Shown here: positions 10,936-24,395 of the stretch, piece by piece | Layout: each line of letters begins with the position of its first letter | Numbering within the stretch: the stretch's first letter is position 1 | Made by a program: the position numbers and the translations under genes | Notes under the pieces: generated by a model | The model's input: only the letters and a program-made list of their open reading frames with translations | Databases searched by the model: none | What the model was told of the DNA's origin: nothing | Source of the DNA: Xylaria sp. FL1777 | Taxonomy: Eukaryota > Ascomycota > Sordariomycetes > Xylariales > Xylariaceae | NCBI GenBank assembly: GCA_022578965.1 | Contig: MU400535.1 | Location: forward strand, 310,001-374,000 | Reading direction: 5' to 3' | DNA: 64,000 nucleotides

Positions 10936-12839
10936 GGCGTAGGCGGTGGTCAACGAATTGGCAGGTCTATTTGCATTCCCGCCTATCTGCGATAGCCCTC
11001 ACGAGGTTCCCCGAGCTCACCGGCTCAATGCTGGCAGCAGGGAAACCAGGTTCAACGGTAAGGAAGAGGAAATAAGAATGGTTGGCTGGACTCTTGGGTC
11101 CATGTGCTCGCGATTCGTCTGGCTAGCGCCCAGGGAGGATGGAAGCGGCCGAGAATGCAGGAATCTAAGCAGCAAAGTTGGCTGAAGGGCGATGAGCTTG
11201 GATACGAATTGGGTGTCGTTGTGAATCTCTGGCCATATGCAAGGGAGAGAAGCCACGCCAAGGGTTGAAGTCAGGGGGTATCGGCACTTATAGGCTATGA
11301 GTGTCCATACTATGTACGTTGTTTTCGAAGAAATGCGAGGGAGGCGACAAGGATTGTGGGCGGATCACGCAGATTTGCTGGCGTACAACTGTTTATCAAG
11401 GATCTCTGGTCGCGTGCTGATTTTTTTGAATTGGGCGAATAGCGGAAGGCGAGCGAAAGGTGTCGAGATGGGAAGAATGCATCTACCTATGCCACCACAA
11501 CAATCAAAGAAATAGGTAGACGTCTGGGTCAGGTACCTGGGTAATGGGAGTTGTGAGGATGGTGCCGTTCCTCGCTACGATCCCTGCATGAGGTAGATTG
11601 TAGTGTAGTGTCCCGGCAGGTAATCAATTGGCGTGTACGAGGAGAAATCGCCGAGGGGAGGAAGAGCTGAGCTAAGTACCTACCTGGTGCACTAGCCGTA
11701 AGGCATATGTGGGGGCACACCCCCGCATACTGCCTGATTACATAACCGTAGAAGGGACCCATAAAGACGTATCAATTCACCGTTTCAAAGTACATACCTA
11801 CATACCTACCGTACTACCACTGTTCATCATTTGGTTCTCGGTACTTGAAACTCTTTTCCATAAAACTCACAAAATATCAAGAGTTTCATTATTCTAGTCA
11901 GAATTAAATGTTATTAGCATTAAGTATGTCAGATACCAGGTATCTTCTGTTCAATACTTATATAAATCAGACCCTTTGACTTGGACCCGCACTTTTTGAC
12001 TTCTTGCGATACCGGGATTGCCCAACCGCCTGTAATTGATTCCACAATGCACCTACACAGTTTGATGACACCAAGATAAATCTACCTCTTCATAGTAAAT
12101 CTATTTCTTTTTTATTTCTTCTTGTTATTTGGAAGGTGTGGATTGATTCAATGTGAAAAATGTAGGAGACACGTGGCTAAGTGGAGTATACGCAGTATGT
12201 GGCACAGAAAGACGTGACTGTGCGAAGTACAGAGCTTGTGTATATGTGTGCACATTAGTAGCAAGCTACTAGTATACCTACATAGGTACATGGTTGTAAT
12301 TATAGTGGTTCGTGGTTTCTTGATGTATACCTATTACCAATGGTAAGTGGGAGAACAAAGCGGTTTGAATGGATTTGAATGGATTTAGCCAAATACCCCT
12401 TAGCAGGACATGTGAGACTTGCATATGCCAAGGTTACCAGAATCTCCAAGGCCTACGTAATGACTGGACCAGTATTTATGTTTACAGTACACCTGCATAC
12501 CATACGCGTCGGGTACTTCGAGCAAGCGCAGAGGGAAACAAAGTAGCGCCACAATTCGAGTGAGGGAGCCAGTCAAGAATCCCCATACCGACTGAATTAG
12601 GTAAGTCGAAATGTTGCGGGGCCGTTTGAGAGAAGACTGCACTGAGATTGATGAAAATAATGGACCTCGATTAATGAAAATCGCTGTGGCCGACAAAAAT
12701 TCGTCCCTCTGATAAAAACCCACACGGGGTGATCTCCAGACCGCGAGGACTCGGTTTATCATAATTCCAAGATAAGCCAGAGACGACAGCTATAAATCCC
12801 CAACCAAGCTCAGAACGATAATCCGGCCGCAGCGCAACC
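10936..12839. other. Intergenic region between kelch gene and DUS3
   Basis: The kelch gene and DUS3 diverge from here, so the stretch should contain both promoters. It includes CTACC-type runs (11676-11686 and around 11793-11810) and A/T-rich tracts near 11830-11960 and 12060-12130. A TATAAAT sequence lies about 45 bp before the DUS3 ATG. Open frames of 60-120 codons occur on both strands, but none shows a domain, and I do not call a gene. Confidence 0.6.
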
Positions 12840-15075
12840 ATGAACGAATCGGAACAGCCCGGATCCTCTGCAACGGCAGAGAACGAGCCGTCATATAAGC
12901 GACAGAAGCTCAGCCACAACGCAACCGTAGACCAGCGCGAGCAGAGACATGGCATTGCACCTATAAAGCCAGAGTGAGTTTTGTCCACAATGCGACGCCT
13001 TTGTCCTCGCCATCTAACGAGTCGTAAAGGTATCTCATTTCATTGGAGCTTCAAGACGTTGTCGATGATGATGTCGCCGAAGGCGTCACTGCTGCCGATA
13101 ACAATGTCACTGGAAAGCCGGATCAACGAGACGGTGGTGGCAAGAAAGGAAAGAAGAAACAGAAGGGTCAGAATCAGAACCGCTCATTTGGTCACTTTGA
13201 AGACTCTCTGCGACTCTGTAATAGCCGTGCCTTGAGCAATGAATTCTCCCCCAAGTCGTGCAAATTCGGCGAACGGTGCAACTTGTGCCACGATATTCGC
13301 GCATATCTTGCCGAGGGCCGGCGCCCTGACGTCGAAGCTCTGGGTGGAAAGTGTCCTGTCTTCGAGAAATATGGCCGCTGTCCATCCGGTTGGAAATGCC
13401 GATTTGTCAGAAGCCATTCAAAAGAGATTCAACATGAAGACGGGCGAAAAGAGCTTGTGCTCATTCAAGAAGGCGATCACCCAGAAATTGATGATACTCA
13501 GGACGCAAGACCCGGCATAGTAAATGTTACATCGGCCGATATCAAGTGGGATCTCGCCCGGAAAAAGGTAGTGCTCGAAAAATCCGAGATTTATATAAAA
13601 TGGCTCGATAGGGATTCGGAGATCACACACAAAATCTATAACAGGAAGCAGGGCACGGAGGATAGCCCGGCGAATCCTAAGGCTCTGGAAGAACTCAGAG
13701 CTCAGTTCGTAGATCCCCCGCTTAAGCCTTCCGAGAAGCGGAAGATCTATTTTGGGCGAGAGACCCCCGTTCTGGCACCGCTCACAACCCAAGGCAACCT
13801 CCCCTTCCGAAGACTTTGCAGCGACCTCGGTGCTCAGATCACGTACTCTGAAATGGCAATGGGTCTGCCTTTGATCCAGGGGCAGAAAGCCGAATGGGCT
13901 CTTATGAAGACTCACGAAAGCGAATTGGCCCCGCCCCGATTCTCGCCTGAAAAGGGCAAGGTGGTTGAGGGTTATGACAACTCCAAAGATCTCAAGTGGG
14001 GTGCACAGATATCCGGAAATCAGGCATGGGTGGCCATGAAAGCCGCGGAGGCTTTGACTAAATTCCTACCTCACCTTCGGGTAATCGATCTTAACTGTGG
14101 ATGCCCGATTGAGCTAGTTTACCAGACCGGAGCCGGGTCCGGACTTCTTGATACGCCGAACAAGCTAGAGAAGATGATTAGAGGCATGAACACCGTTTCC
14201 GGGGAAGTGCCCATCACGGTAAAGCTTCGGACAGGTGTCCGGGACGGCCGACCTACAGCCCAACGAATCATCGAAAGGCTTGCCTTCGGTAACCCTGACT
14301 TCCGGGATCGATTGGGTGCGCCTGGGACAGCGGCCATGACACTACACGGACGCAGCAGGCAACAACGGTACACTAAGAAGGCCAACTGGGAGTACATTGC
14401 AGAGTGTGCAGCACTAATCCAATCATACAAGGACAAGAAACGTGATCTTACAGATACAGCTGCAGAACCCGACGAGAGCACGCAAGCGAACACATCAGAT
14501 AGCAGGATTTACTTCATCGGAAACGGTGACTGTTACTCACACATAGACTATTTCAACCACATCGACAACGCCAAAGTAGACTCAGTCATGATTGCACGAG
14601 GAGCTATGATAAAACCCTGGATTTTCGAGGAGATTGAAAAAGGACAATACCTCGACAAGTCGGCATCCGAACGTCTCGGCTACATAGAGCAGTTCGTCCG
14701 CTACGGACTAGAGGCTTGGGGTAGCGATGAGATTGGTCTCGGCCACACACGACGGTTTTTGTTGGAATGGTTGAGCTTCACATGCCGATACATCCCGATT
14801 GGCCTCCTAGAACACCTCCCTCCTAGTCTCCAAGACAGGCCTCCTAAATATAGATGCCGGGATGACTTGGAGACTCTGCTCGCTAGCACCAACTACAAAG
14901 ACTGGATCAAAATCAGGTAAGTGTGCTCGCCTTTCCATGGTAATGAACATGCAGTCGACAGAGGAGGTGATTCTAACTTGTACCAAGTGAGATGTTCCTG
15001 GGCCCTGCCCACCCGAACTTCACATTCCAGCCGAAGCACAAATCCAACAGCTACGACATCGATGCGGAGGGTTAA
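12840..15075 (+). CDS. DUS3: tRNA-dihydrouridine(47) synthase Dus3
   Basis: Dus3 is an FMN- and NAD(P)H-dependent enzyme that reduces uridine 47 in the variable loop of tRNA. I place three exons: 12840-12973, 13030-14916 and 14988-15075 (702 residues, stop TAA). Intron 1 (56 nt) starts GTGAGT and has a CTAAC branch point 13 nt before its AG. Intron 2 (71 nt) starts GTAAGT and also has CTAAC. Both joins keep frame, and exon 3 restores the expected C-terminal SEMFLG and the PKHKSNSYD segment. Two CCCH zinc fingers are visible: Cys109-Cys122-Cys128-His132 and Cys153-Cys162-Cys168-His174. The flavin-binding TIM barrel spans about 290-600, with [16 protein letters not shown] near the start, DLNCGCP at about 398-404 (catalytic Cys403), KLRTG near 443 and [10 protein letters not shown] near 566. 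The exon 2 frame read alone would begin at a TTG (13043) and lose the true N-terminus. Length and domain order are normal for fungal Dus3. Confidence 0.93.
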
Positions 15076-15846
15076 ACACCGAATACGCAGGAGACCGATC
15101 CGGTTACCTACATTCGAAGACAGGCCGTGCCGGGGTTCTCATAGTGTAGGTAGTCAAAATAGATAGCGACATAAATTCTAGCAAATAAAAAAGAATCTCA
15201 AACCATAATACAGGTGTGCAGATAGGACAGTGATGCAGAATTCTCGGGATTAACAATGTGATGCTGGCTAATAATATTGTCGAAGTTGGCTAATCTTTTA
15301 CAAATTAAGAGCGTTTCATTGCTGTGAAATTTTACCTACCGTAAGATAAACGTCAACGATATCTCCATGTCTTTTTCTTGGATGTAACAGATAGTACCGA
15401 AATAGAGCTCTTGTGCTTACCGAGTTTTATTACTGTAACGATACTTAGCTGCCTAGAACACCTGGGCAGCGTATGCGTAGGGCTAAGCCATAACCAAACG
15501 ATGACGTAGCCCCCAACTTGCATCCTAGCACTATGTCACTATGTACTACGTAGCTGTCCCGTTTTGGTAGCGGTTCTATCCACAGCTCAGCTCAATCAAT
15601 ATCGTCACCCCGACAGGCCACCTTCCATTAAATCAACCCAAGCTCTTTAAAGCTGCCACAACCTCCCTCGCCGCCTGTTGAGAGCTCTTTTGTTTTCCTC
15701 ATCACCTCCCACAATTCATTAATACTCAGCCATCGACGCAACAAGCTCTTTGAACCATTGTACCCAGCTACACCGCTGATCGCTCCAGTTACCACCCCGC
15801 ACCATCACCCTTTGAAGGGACGAGAACAGCTGCATCATTGTCGAAG
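15076..15846. other. Intergenic region between DUS3 and the BAP31-like gene
   Basis: This holds the DUS3 3' end and the promoter and leader of the downstream gene on the same strand. A/T-rich stretches at about 15165-15330 could carry the poly(A) site. The last 200 bp before the next ATG are rich in C, T and A, like a fungal 5' leader. No gene is seen on either strand. Confidence 0.6.
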
Positions 15847-16853
15847 ATGACGCTCTACTACACTCTCGTATGTCTTTTGCGCCCTCGTTTACGCCGCATC
15901 TTACATACTCTGTCCCATTCTCCAGCCCCCAGTCATACAACTGCCATGGATCCACTGACCGCGTACAATCAGGTCTTCCTGCTCCTTGTAGTAGAGATGG
16001 TGCTTTTCATGTTGCTCGTCATCCCGATGCCTTTCACCGCAAAACGCCGCATGTTTACGTACGTCATACCACCGAGGAGAAAGAGACATATTTCCGAGTC
16101 GCTCGGCTGTCACTGCATTGTATTGAATTACATTGCATTGCATTGCGTTGCATTGCCTGCTAACAATGTGCCTTTAGCTTCCTCTCCGAAAACCCCATCA
16201 TAGCCAAAATCCAATACGGCCTCAAGATTACATTCATCTTCATTTTTATTCTCTTCCTTGACAGCGTCAACCGTGTTTATCGTGTACAAGTCGAGTTGGC
16301 AATTGCTACGGATACAAGCAAGGGCGCGGCGTAGGTTTTACCCCTTTTCCTCCCAAGGATTCATCTATGATGTGACCTCTTCATTTATCATCCGTTCTGA
16401 CTTGCGGACCTTGATTATACTGGCACGGTGAGGATACTTCCATCTACTGAATTTGGCTGACTATGATACTTTCGTAGCGCTGTGATGGGCCACGAGCGAC
16501 TCGAAGTGCAGGCCCGCAAGTTCTACAGCCAGCGAAATATGTATCTGTGCGGCTTCACACTGTTCCTGTCGCTGATCCTGAACCGAACATACATCATGAT
16601 CCTTGATATGCTGCGTCTCGAGGAGAAGCTCAAGCAGTACGAGGGTACGGACAAGAAGACCAAGGAAAGCGAAAAGCTCGCCGTCGCCGGCAAGCCCGGT
16701 GAGATTGCCCGCCTGAATAAGGAGATTGAGAAGCGTGACCGTGATATCGAGACTCTCAAGAAGCAGGCCGAAGGTCTCTCGCGTGAGTATAACAACTTGT
16801 GTGAGAAGTATGGCGAAACGCAACCTCCCGCCGGTACCCGCAAGGACAAATAA
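15847..16853 (+). CDS. BAP31/Yet3-like ER membrane protein
   Basis: The protein (211 residues) belongs to the BAP31/Yet3 family, ER membrane proteins involved in membrane-protein sorting and export. I place four exons: 15847-15867 (only seven codons, MTLYYTL), 15973-16058, 16178-16330 and 16478-16853. Introns are 105, 119 and 147 nt with donors GTATGT, GTACGT and GTAGGT. Branch sequences CTGAC, CTAAC and CTGAC precede the acceptors, and frame is kept throughout. Three hydrophobic segments lie near residues 5-28, 46-70 and 108-130, as in the family, followed by a charged coiled coil at about 130-195. The conserved PFTAKRRMF lies between the first two segments. The C-terminus ends R-K-D-K, resembling a basic ER-retrieval signal. 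Without splicing only the last exon shows as an open frame. The stop codon lies 225 bp before the start of the retrotransposon block. Confidence 0.9.
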
Positions 16854-17078
16854 GCCGCTTCTCTCTGCCTCGCTCGAACATGACGGGACCCTCTCACCAC
16901 AATGAAAAATTAGCAATCTTATCCAGATTGATCCTTTCGGTTGGCGTTCGAGGTTTTGGGCGGACTCGACGTGTGTGTTAAGGGTTTTTTTGGCTCTTTT
17001 TAAGTTGATCGGATGAACGATCTCAGAGAGAGCAAGCAATGGGCGTGTTGGGCGCAAAACCCAAAAAATTACCGCTAG

Positions 17079-17365
17079 TATTGAATGAGCTCTGTACAAT
17101 TGTACGTTTAACATATATGTGCTAAAACAGAGTATAATAATTTTTGTATTGTAAGCTGTTTATATTTTGTATGTTTATAAGAAAAGAAGGTTTGTACAAA
17201 GCAAAGGTTTTTTTTTATGTGTGAGAATTTTGCTAGCATACAAGCTAAGCTAATACTAAGATTATTTTAATTTATGCAATAGCTTTTGCATAAAGTAGTC
17301 TTTATATAAAACTTATTATATGTACTATATATAGAAGTTGCAACTAATAATTAGTTATTTTAATA
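17079..17365 (-). repeat. 287-bp LTR of element A0 (3' LTR in coding sense)
   Basis: This LTR marks the boundary between gene-bearing DNA and the AT-rich block. It aligns end to end with the six other full 287-bp copies. Its outer end reads TATTG and its inner end TAATA; the family consensus ends are TGTTA and TAACA. It keeps more G and C near its outer edge than several other copies. Confidence 0.88.
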
Positions 17366-17856
17366 CTAGTTATTTTTTTTTTAGTTATAATTTTTTTTAT
17401 ATAATGCTATTTAAAAGAAATAAAAAAAAATGGTTTTATAGAAAATTAAATACTTAGTATTTTAGTTTTTGCAAAAAAAAAGTTACTTATATGTTTGCTT
17501 TTTTTAAACTTTATAATTATATAAAGCTTAAGTTTAAAAATAGTTGCTTTTTAAATAAAGCATTTAAATTTTTATATAATTTAATTATTACTAATATAAT
17601 TAAGGTTTTTTATTTTTATTATTATATAAGTAACTAATATTAGTTAATAATATAAAGTAAAATATTAGCAATAAACAATTTATATTAAGGTTAATTAAAG
17701 GTTTTTTTTTTATATAGCAATAAGTTTAATAATATATTAAAGTATAAAAGCTAAGCTTTATTTATAAAAAAAGCTTAAATTTTGTAATACTTTTTATTAC
17801 TTTTATATTTTTAAACTTTTTATTTTATATAACTGCTTATTTTATTATTAGCTGTT

Positions 17857-17940
17857 TTATATATATATATATATATTTATAATAGCTTTATATTTAATTA
17901 TTTTTATATATATATTTATATATATATATATATATATATT
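17857..17940. repeat. (TA)n arrays in the Copia 3' non-coding region
   Basis: Two neighbouring runs of alternating T and A lie inside element A0. The same arrays recur at the equivalent place in the other family A copies (about 25140-25240, 31613-31695 and 45910-46000), so they belong to the element and are not independent insertions. Confidence 0.8.
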
Positions 17941-18636
17941 TATATAATAGTTGTTTTATTATAATATAACATTAATAATTATTAGCTTTATATTATAAGC
18001 TAAAATAGTAATTATAATATTATATAACTATTAACTAATAATTTTAATAATTAATTGTTTTTTTAATTGCTATATATAAATATATATATTTATTTTTTTT
18101 TTATATAGCTTATTATTTAAATAGTTTATTAATAATTATTTGTTATATAAAAAATAACAAGTTTTAAGTTATATTAATGCTTTTAATTAATATTAAAGTT
18201 TAAATTTTATATAATATTTTAATTACTTTTATTATAGCTTAAATAATTTGTTATAAAAGCTATTTTTATATAGTATTTATTTAGTTATATAGTATTATAA
18301 TTGTTTTATGCAGCTAAAATATTTATATAAACTATAAAAGCTTTTTATTTTAAGGTTATTAATAAATAATAAAATTTTAAAGTAATATATATATTATGTA
18401 TGTTTAGTAATTATATAATATTTATTGCAATTATTATGCTTAAATAAATAAAAAAAGGTTAAGTATTATATAGTAGTTTAATAAAAAAAGTAAAAAAAAA
18501 TATTAAGCATTTATATATAGCTTAAAAAATAATTATATAAAAAAAAATGTAAAATTTATAATATTTTATAGTTTTTAATGTTTTTTTTAAAATTAAATAT
18601 ATTTGCTTATTGCTTTTTTATTTATTATATAATTAT

Positions 18637-18923
18637 TGTTAAAATAACTAGTTATTAGTTATAACTTTTATATATAGTATATATAATAAGTTTTACATAA
18701 AAACCACTTTGTGTAAAAGCTATTATATAAACTAAAGTAATTTTAGTGTTAGCTTAACTTGTATGCTAGCAAAGTTCTTATATATAAAAAAGAACTTTTG
18801 CTTTATACGAACTTTTTTTTTTTATAAACATATAAAATATAAACAGCTTATAATATAAAAATTATTATATTTTGTTTTAGCATATATATATTAAACGTAT
18901 AATTATATAAAGCTTATTTAATA
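18637..18923 (+). repeat. 5' LTR of element A1
   Basis: This 287-bp copy begins TGTTA and ends TAATA. It is preceded directly by the ATTAT target duplication. Confidence 0.92.
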
Positions 18924-21900
18924 CTAATTAATAATTATATTTGCACTTTTAATTTATTTGCAACAAACTATAAATTAACTAAAGTAATAATAGAATTATA
19001 TAATACACTTTTATTTTAACTTATTAAAAAAAAATTTGTTTTTTGTATTACGCTTGTTTTTTTTTTAATATATAAATATATTGTTTAGTTTATTTCTTTT
19101 AATTAGTTAAAGTAAGCACGTATAAAAAAAAAAAAAAAAGATCTAATTTATTTACGTATAAAAACTAAACTTTTAACTTATTTATTAGTATTAAAAACAA
19201 AATAAAAAAAATAGCAAGTAACTTTGCTACTTTTTTAATTATATTGCTATATAAACACTAAATAATATATTAATTATACTGCTATATAAAAACAAAATAA
19301 CAATTTATATAACTTAAATATAAAATTAAATATATTATATAATTTAGCTAAATTTACTATGTTTTAAAAAAACAAACAACTATTTATAATACTTTTAAAA
19401 TTAAGGCTAATTATTTTTACATATAAAAACTTAGCTAAAAACGTTCTAATAAATATATAATAAATAAACATTTAAATTAATTTTAAAATATAAAGCTAAA
19501 AAATTAATTTTAGCTATATAACTAAAATTAAACTAAATATTAAGCTAGTATTTTATTATGCTAACTATTTATATTTTTGTAAATTATTAAACTACTTTTA
19601 AAAAAGGTTTATTAAAACTTTTAAAAAATAAACAAAAAATTATTTCCAAAAAATTTATTAAAGCATATAAAGCGCTTTACTTAAAAACCTTAAATTAAAA
19701 AAAATCTATTTAACGTTAAAAATAACTATAATTTAAAAGCTTATAAAAATAGCTTATAAAAACTTTATAATTAAAAAATCAAAAAAACTATTAAATATTT
19801 ATTATATAATAATTATTTAACGATTAATAATATTTTTAATACTAAACTAATAGCTAAATATTTTTTTGTATAATAGTTAAAACTTTTTAAATTATTTATA
19901 TATTAAACTACTTTTTAAAAACCTAAGTTTTAACATATAATTTTAAATATAATAATATAAATATTAACTATAATTAATTTAGTTAAATATTAAATATTAA
20001 AATTTTTTTAAGCTATTTAATCTTTATATAATAAAAGCAAGCTATAAACTAATTTTTTAATTAATATATAAATATTTTGTTTAACATTATTTATTATAAA
20101 TATTAAAGCAAAAAACATATATTTATATAACATTAAATTTAGCTATTAAAAATATATTTTTTAATTTATTTTTAATAAAGTTTATATAAAACAGATTTAT
20201 ACTTTTTAATAAATATATTATTTTTTAAAAAAGCTAAAACTTAAGCTAAAACTATATAAGCAAGCTATATAACTTATTATATAATAAAGCTTGTTTATTT
20301 ATTACTGCTTATTAATATATTAAAATTATAAAAAACTAATATTATGTTATATTTTTATATATTTTAAAAGATTATATAAAGAACTTTTTTATTAACTATA
20401 TTAGTTTAAATAAAACTTAAAATAAAATATATTATATAATAAATATTTATTTTAACATTAATATAAATTATAGCTAATATTAAGCTAACTAAACAATAGT
20501 TTTTTTTATATAAATAAAAAAAAAAAACTTAAACTTAGCTTTATATAAAATATTTAAATTAATGCTTAATAAGCTTAAAAAAGCATAGCAAATGCTTAAT
20601 ACTAGTTATTAAAGCAAAATTTAACTAAATATAAACGTTATATAAACATATTAAAATATACTAAAATTAGCTATAGCATTATTTTTTAAAAATTTATGTA
20701 TAAAAAATTCTTTGCTAATTTATAAGCATATTTATATATAGCATTAAATAATATAGCAAAAACTTTTATATAAAAAAACAATAAATTATATTTTATAAAT
20801 TAAAAATATAACTATAGCTATATAAAAAACTAATAACTTAAATTTATATTAAGGTTATTAAATTAACTAATTAAATAGCTAAGCTACTTTTAAAGCTATA
20901 ACTAAAAAAATTAAAACTTTTATATAAACAAAAAATGTTTTGTTTGCTAAAAAAAAAGCTACTAGTTAACATGTTATACTTTTTAAAAAAAAGCTTATAT
21001 AAAAAATATATTCTTTAATTTGCATAAAATAATCTATAATTAAAAATTTACTTTAAAAAAATTCTTTTTATACATAGCAAAATGCAAAAAATATTTAAAG
21101 TTAAACAATAATACTAAAAATATTAATAAAAAATTTAATAATTAAACTATTTAATATTTAGTAAATAGCATATTTTTTTATTATATAATAAAAAAAAACA
21201 TTTAAAACTATAAAACAATAATACTATATAATTAGTTTATATTAAGCAATTATTATTATATAAACTACTAAAATAAACTTTAAAATATTAGCGCTTTTAA
21301 TTATTTAATAGTAAAAAAAGCTTAATTAAAAGCATACTTTTAAATATATTTTTATATAAAAGTTAATTAAACTTTAAGTAATGCTTACATTTGTTTTAAC
21401 AAAAATAATATTATAAATGCTATAAGTATTATATAAATAAAAAACGCTTTTAGTATAACTATATACTATATTTTAAATACTTTTACTTTTTTTTTATTTT
21501 TATTAAAAAATGTTAACTGTTTAAAAGCATATTTTAATAACATAAAAAATATTATTATATAATAAAACAAAAAAACTATTTTTATTATATAAAAATAAAA
21601 ACATTTGTTTTTTAATATTAGTTTATATAAAGCAAGTTTATATTTTATAAAAATAAAACTTTAAAAGCTTTATTAACGCTTTAAATACTTTTATATAAAA
21701 AAACTATATAATATGTTTAGTTATATAAGCTATAATATTAATTGTTTTATTTTAAAAAAGATTTAAAAGTTCTATTATTATTACTAGTTATATAATTAAG
21801 CACTTTATTATTTTAAGTTTATAATTAAAAATAATTATAATTTTAATTATAAAGTTATAATTAATGCTATATAAATAAACAATAAGCAGGTTTTATATAT

Positions 21901-23819
21901 AATTAATGCAGCTATATTATTTTAAGCAGCTATATTTTTAAAATTTATGTTTATATAAAACGTTTAAAAAGCTTTATATAAATGCTAAATTAATATATAT
22001 TAAAAACCTTTAAACTATATTATATATAATTTTAGCATAAACTTTTTATTTAAAGAATTTTAAAACTAAACTAAAATTATAAATATAAAATACTAAAAAA
22101 TGCTTATTAAAGCTTATTAAGCTATTAATAAAATAAAAAAAACATATAAACTTTTTTATTATATATATAACATATTAAAAGCTAAACTAAGTTATTATAT
22201 AAAAAATAAGTTAATTTTATAAATAGTAATTAAAGCTTTAAATAATATTATAAAACTTAATAGTTTAGTTTTAATGCTTTTTATATTTAAAGTATATTTA
22301 AAGGTTAATTAAGACTTTTTTTTTTTGCTAAATATTGTATAAAAAATTAAAGCAGTTAAAAAAGCTATAAAAATGCTTTGCAAAAAACAAACAAAAGTTA
22401 AAATTAGCTATGCAATTTATAAATATAATAAGCTAGCTTTATATAAAGTATTATTTTTATTTTTATGTAGTAAAGTTTTTATATAATGTAAAAAGCAAAG
22501 CTAAAAAAAACCATACAAAATATAATTAATTAAAGAACTTAATATAATTATTGATTTTATAAACAGTTTAATTTGCTTTAAATAAACATAAATTAAGCTA
22601 TACTACTATATAATTAAATATACTTTAATAAATAATAAAAAAAAAAACATAACTGCTGCAAAACTAGCTATAAAACTAACTATACAAAAAAAACGCAAAA
22701 AACTTAAAAAAGCTAAAAACTTTTTTATAGTATTTATATAAAACATTAGCAATTTATTTTTAATTTTAAAAAAAAAACAAAACTATGCTTTAGTAGTAAA
22801 ATTATATAAAAATAGCATTATTAGCACTTTTAGCGCTTTGTTTAAAAAATTAAACGCTATAAAAATTAATAACTTTATTATATAAAGTGTTTTTTAGTTT
22901 ATAAAATATAATCTAAATAAACATAATAATACTTAAATTTTTAAGTTTTACTTTATATAAAAAATTAAAAAAAAAACAACTAAGCTATATAAAAAGTTTA
23001 AATTAGTTATACAAAGCTATAATAATACAAAAAAAAAACTATATTAACTTAATTACTAATAATTTAGCAAATAAACTAATAACTATTATTAGCTTTAAGC
23101 CTTTTGTTAATTTAAAACTTTAATGCTTTAAGCAAGCTTTAAAATATTATATAAGCATACATATAATTAAAAAATAAGCTTGCATAAAAAATTCTTATAT
23201 AACTACTTTTTAAACTTGTTTTAAAATATTCTAAAAAAACAATTATATAAATTATATAATTATTATATAGCTTAGCTAAATTAAAGCTATATTAATTTAA
23301 AACTTACTATTAATATTATTATAAAAAACTTAATATAATAGTTTTTATATATAATTTATGTTTATTGTTTATATTAAAACTTTTATATAAATTTAACATT
23401 ATAAGTTTATAAACAAACAATACGTTTAGCTTTATTATACTTAAATTTTTAGCAAAAAAAAAACATAAGTTATATAAAGTAAAGTTTTATATAAAACTAA
23501 AAAAAACTTTATAATAAAATTACTTTATTAAATTTAATAGTAGTTAAATTATTTTTTTATATAAAAAAAATATAACATTTATACAAAAAAGCTAAGCAAA
23601 CTAACTAACTTTAATTAACTTTTGTATAAAAAATGCTATATAATAATATATTTTTTAATGCATATATAGCGCTTATATAAGCAACATTTATTAATTAAAA
23701 GCTATATATAACTTTATAGCTACTATTTAAGTAATTAACTTAACACTAGCAAATATTAAAAATTTAAACTATAAGATTAAATAGCAAATAAATAATTATA
23801 ACTGCGAATTAATGTTTAT
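18924..23819 (+). pseudogene. Degraded gag, protease and integrase part of Copia element A1
   Basis: By position this should encode Gag, protease, integrase and the start of reverse transcriptase of the Copia polyprotein. Stop codons fill every frame. A Cys/Lys-rich stretch near 22400-22520 could be the zinc-binding start of integrase, but I am not sure. The functional assignment rests on element structure and on the readable relics downstream. Confidence 0.5.
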
Positions 23820-24395
23820 ACTTTTAGATTTAAGCTATATAAAACTATTTATTTTTATAAACAGTTTATTTATAAATAACACTAATATAACTTTATAACT
23901 TAAATTTATTATTATATTTATAATAAAGCACCATCTAAAAAAAAACCTAGCTTTTAAAATTAAAAAAAATATTATATATTAAAACTTTAGTAAATATAAA
24001 CAAGTAATATAAAATATACTAGCTAATAAATTATATAGCATAATAAATAGCTTTAATAGTACTATAGCTTTTTATATAACGCTTTAAAAAATTATAGCTA
24101 CGCTAGAAATATTTTTAATTTTTGCTATATTATATTTAAACTTAAAATTATTGTATAACTATTTAGTAAAGCTAGAAACTACTTAAGAAAAACGCCTTAT
24201 AATTAATATTATGTTATTTAAAAAGTTATATAAAAGAAAAAAAATCTTTAAAATATAATAAATTAATAATAAAAACAATTTAGCTAACACGTTTATAAAA
24301 AAAACATTAAACTAAGCGCTAAAAACCTTAATATTTATAAACTAGCTAACTATACAAATAAAAGCATTTATAAAAAAGAAATAAAAATAACCTTT
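23820..24395 (+). pseudogene. Copia reverse transcriptase / RNase H relic of element A1
   Basis: In one frame the catalytic loop of reverse transcriptase reads F-I-N-N-T-N-I-T at 23869-23892. N-N comes from D-D by G-to-A change. About 400 bp further, the RNase H tail reads NNLANTFIKKT, then a stop replacing Gln, then ALKTL (about 24274-24340), matching the NPADAFTK-type ending of fungal Copia polyproteins. A segment resembling YNYLVKLETT and KRLIINIM lies between them. Stops at former Gln/Trp positions are what C-to-T and G-to-A change would make. Confidence 0.8.

Noticed and set aside
10936..10953. Upstream extension of the kelch protein to 528 residues
   Set aside because: The extended start codon is TTG. 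The first ATG, at 10935, has a good context and gives 522 residues.
13043..14920. DUS3 as a single 625-codon exon
   Set aside because: Its start is TTG and its end runs through a GTAAGT donor. Splicing adds the expected N-terminus and the conserved C-terminal segment.
16461..17114. 217-codon frame on the minus strand across the last BAP31-like exon
   Set aside because: It is the complement of a real exon with clear splice sites and family similarity, and it runs into the LTR.
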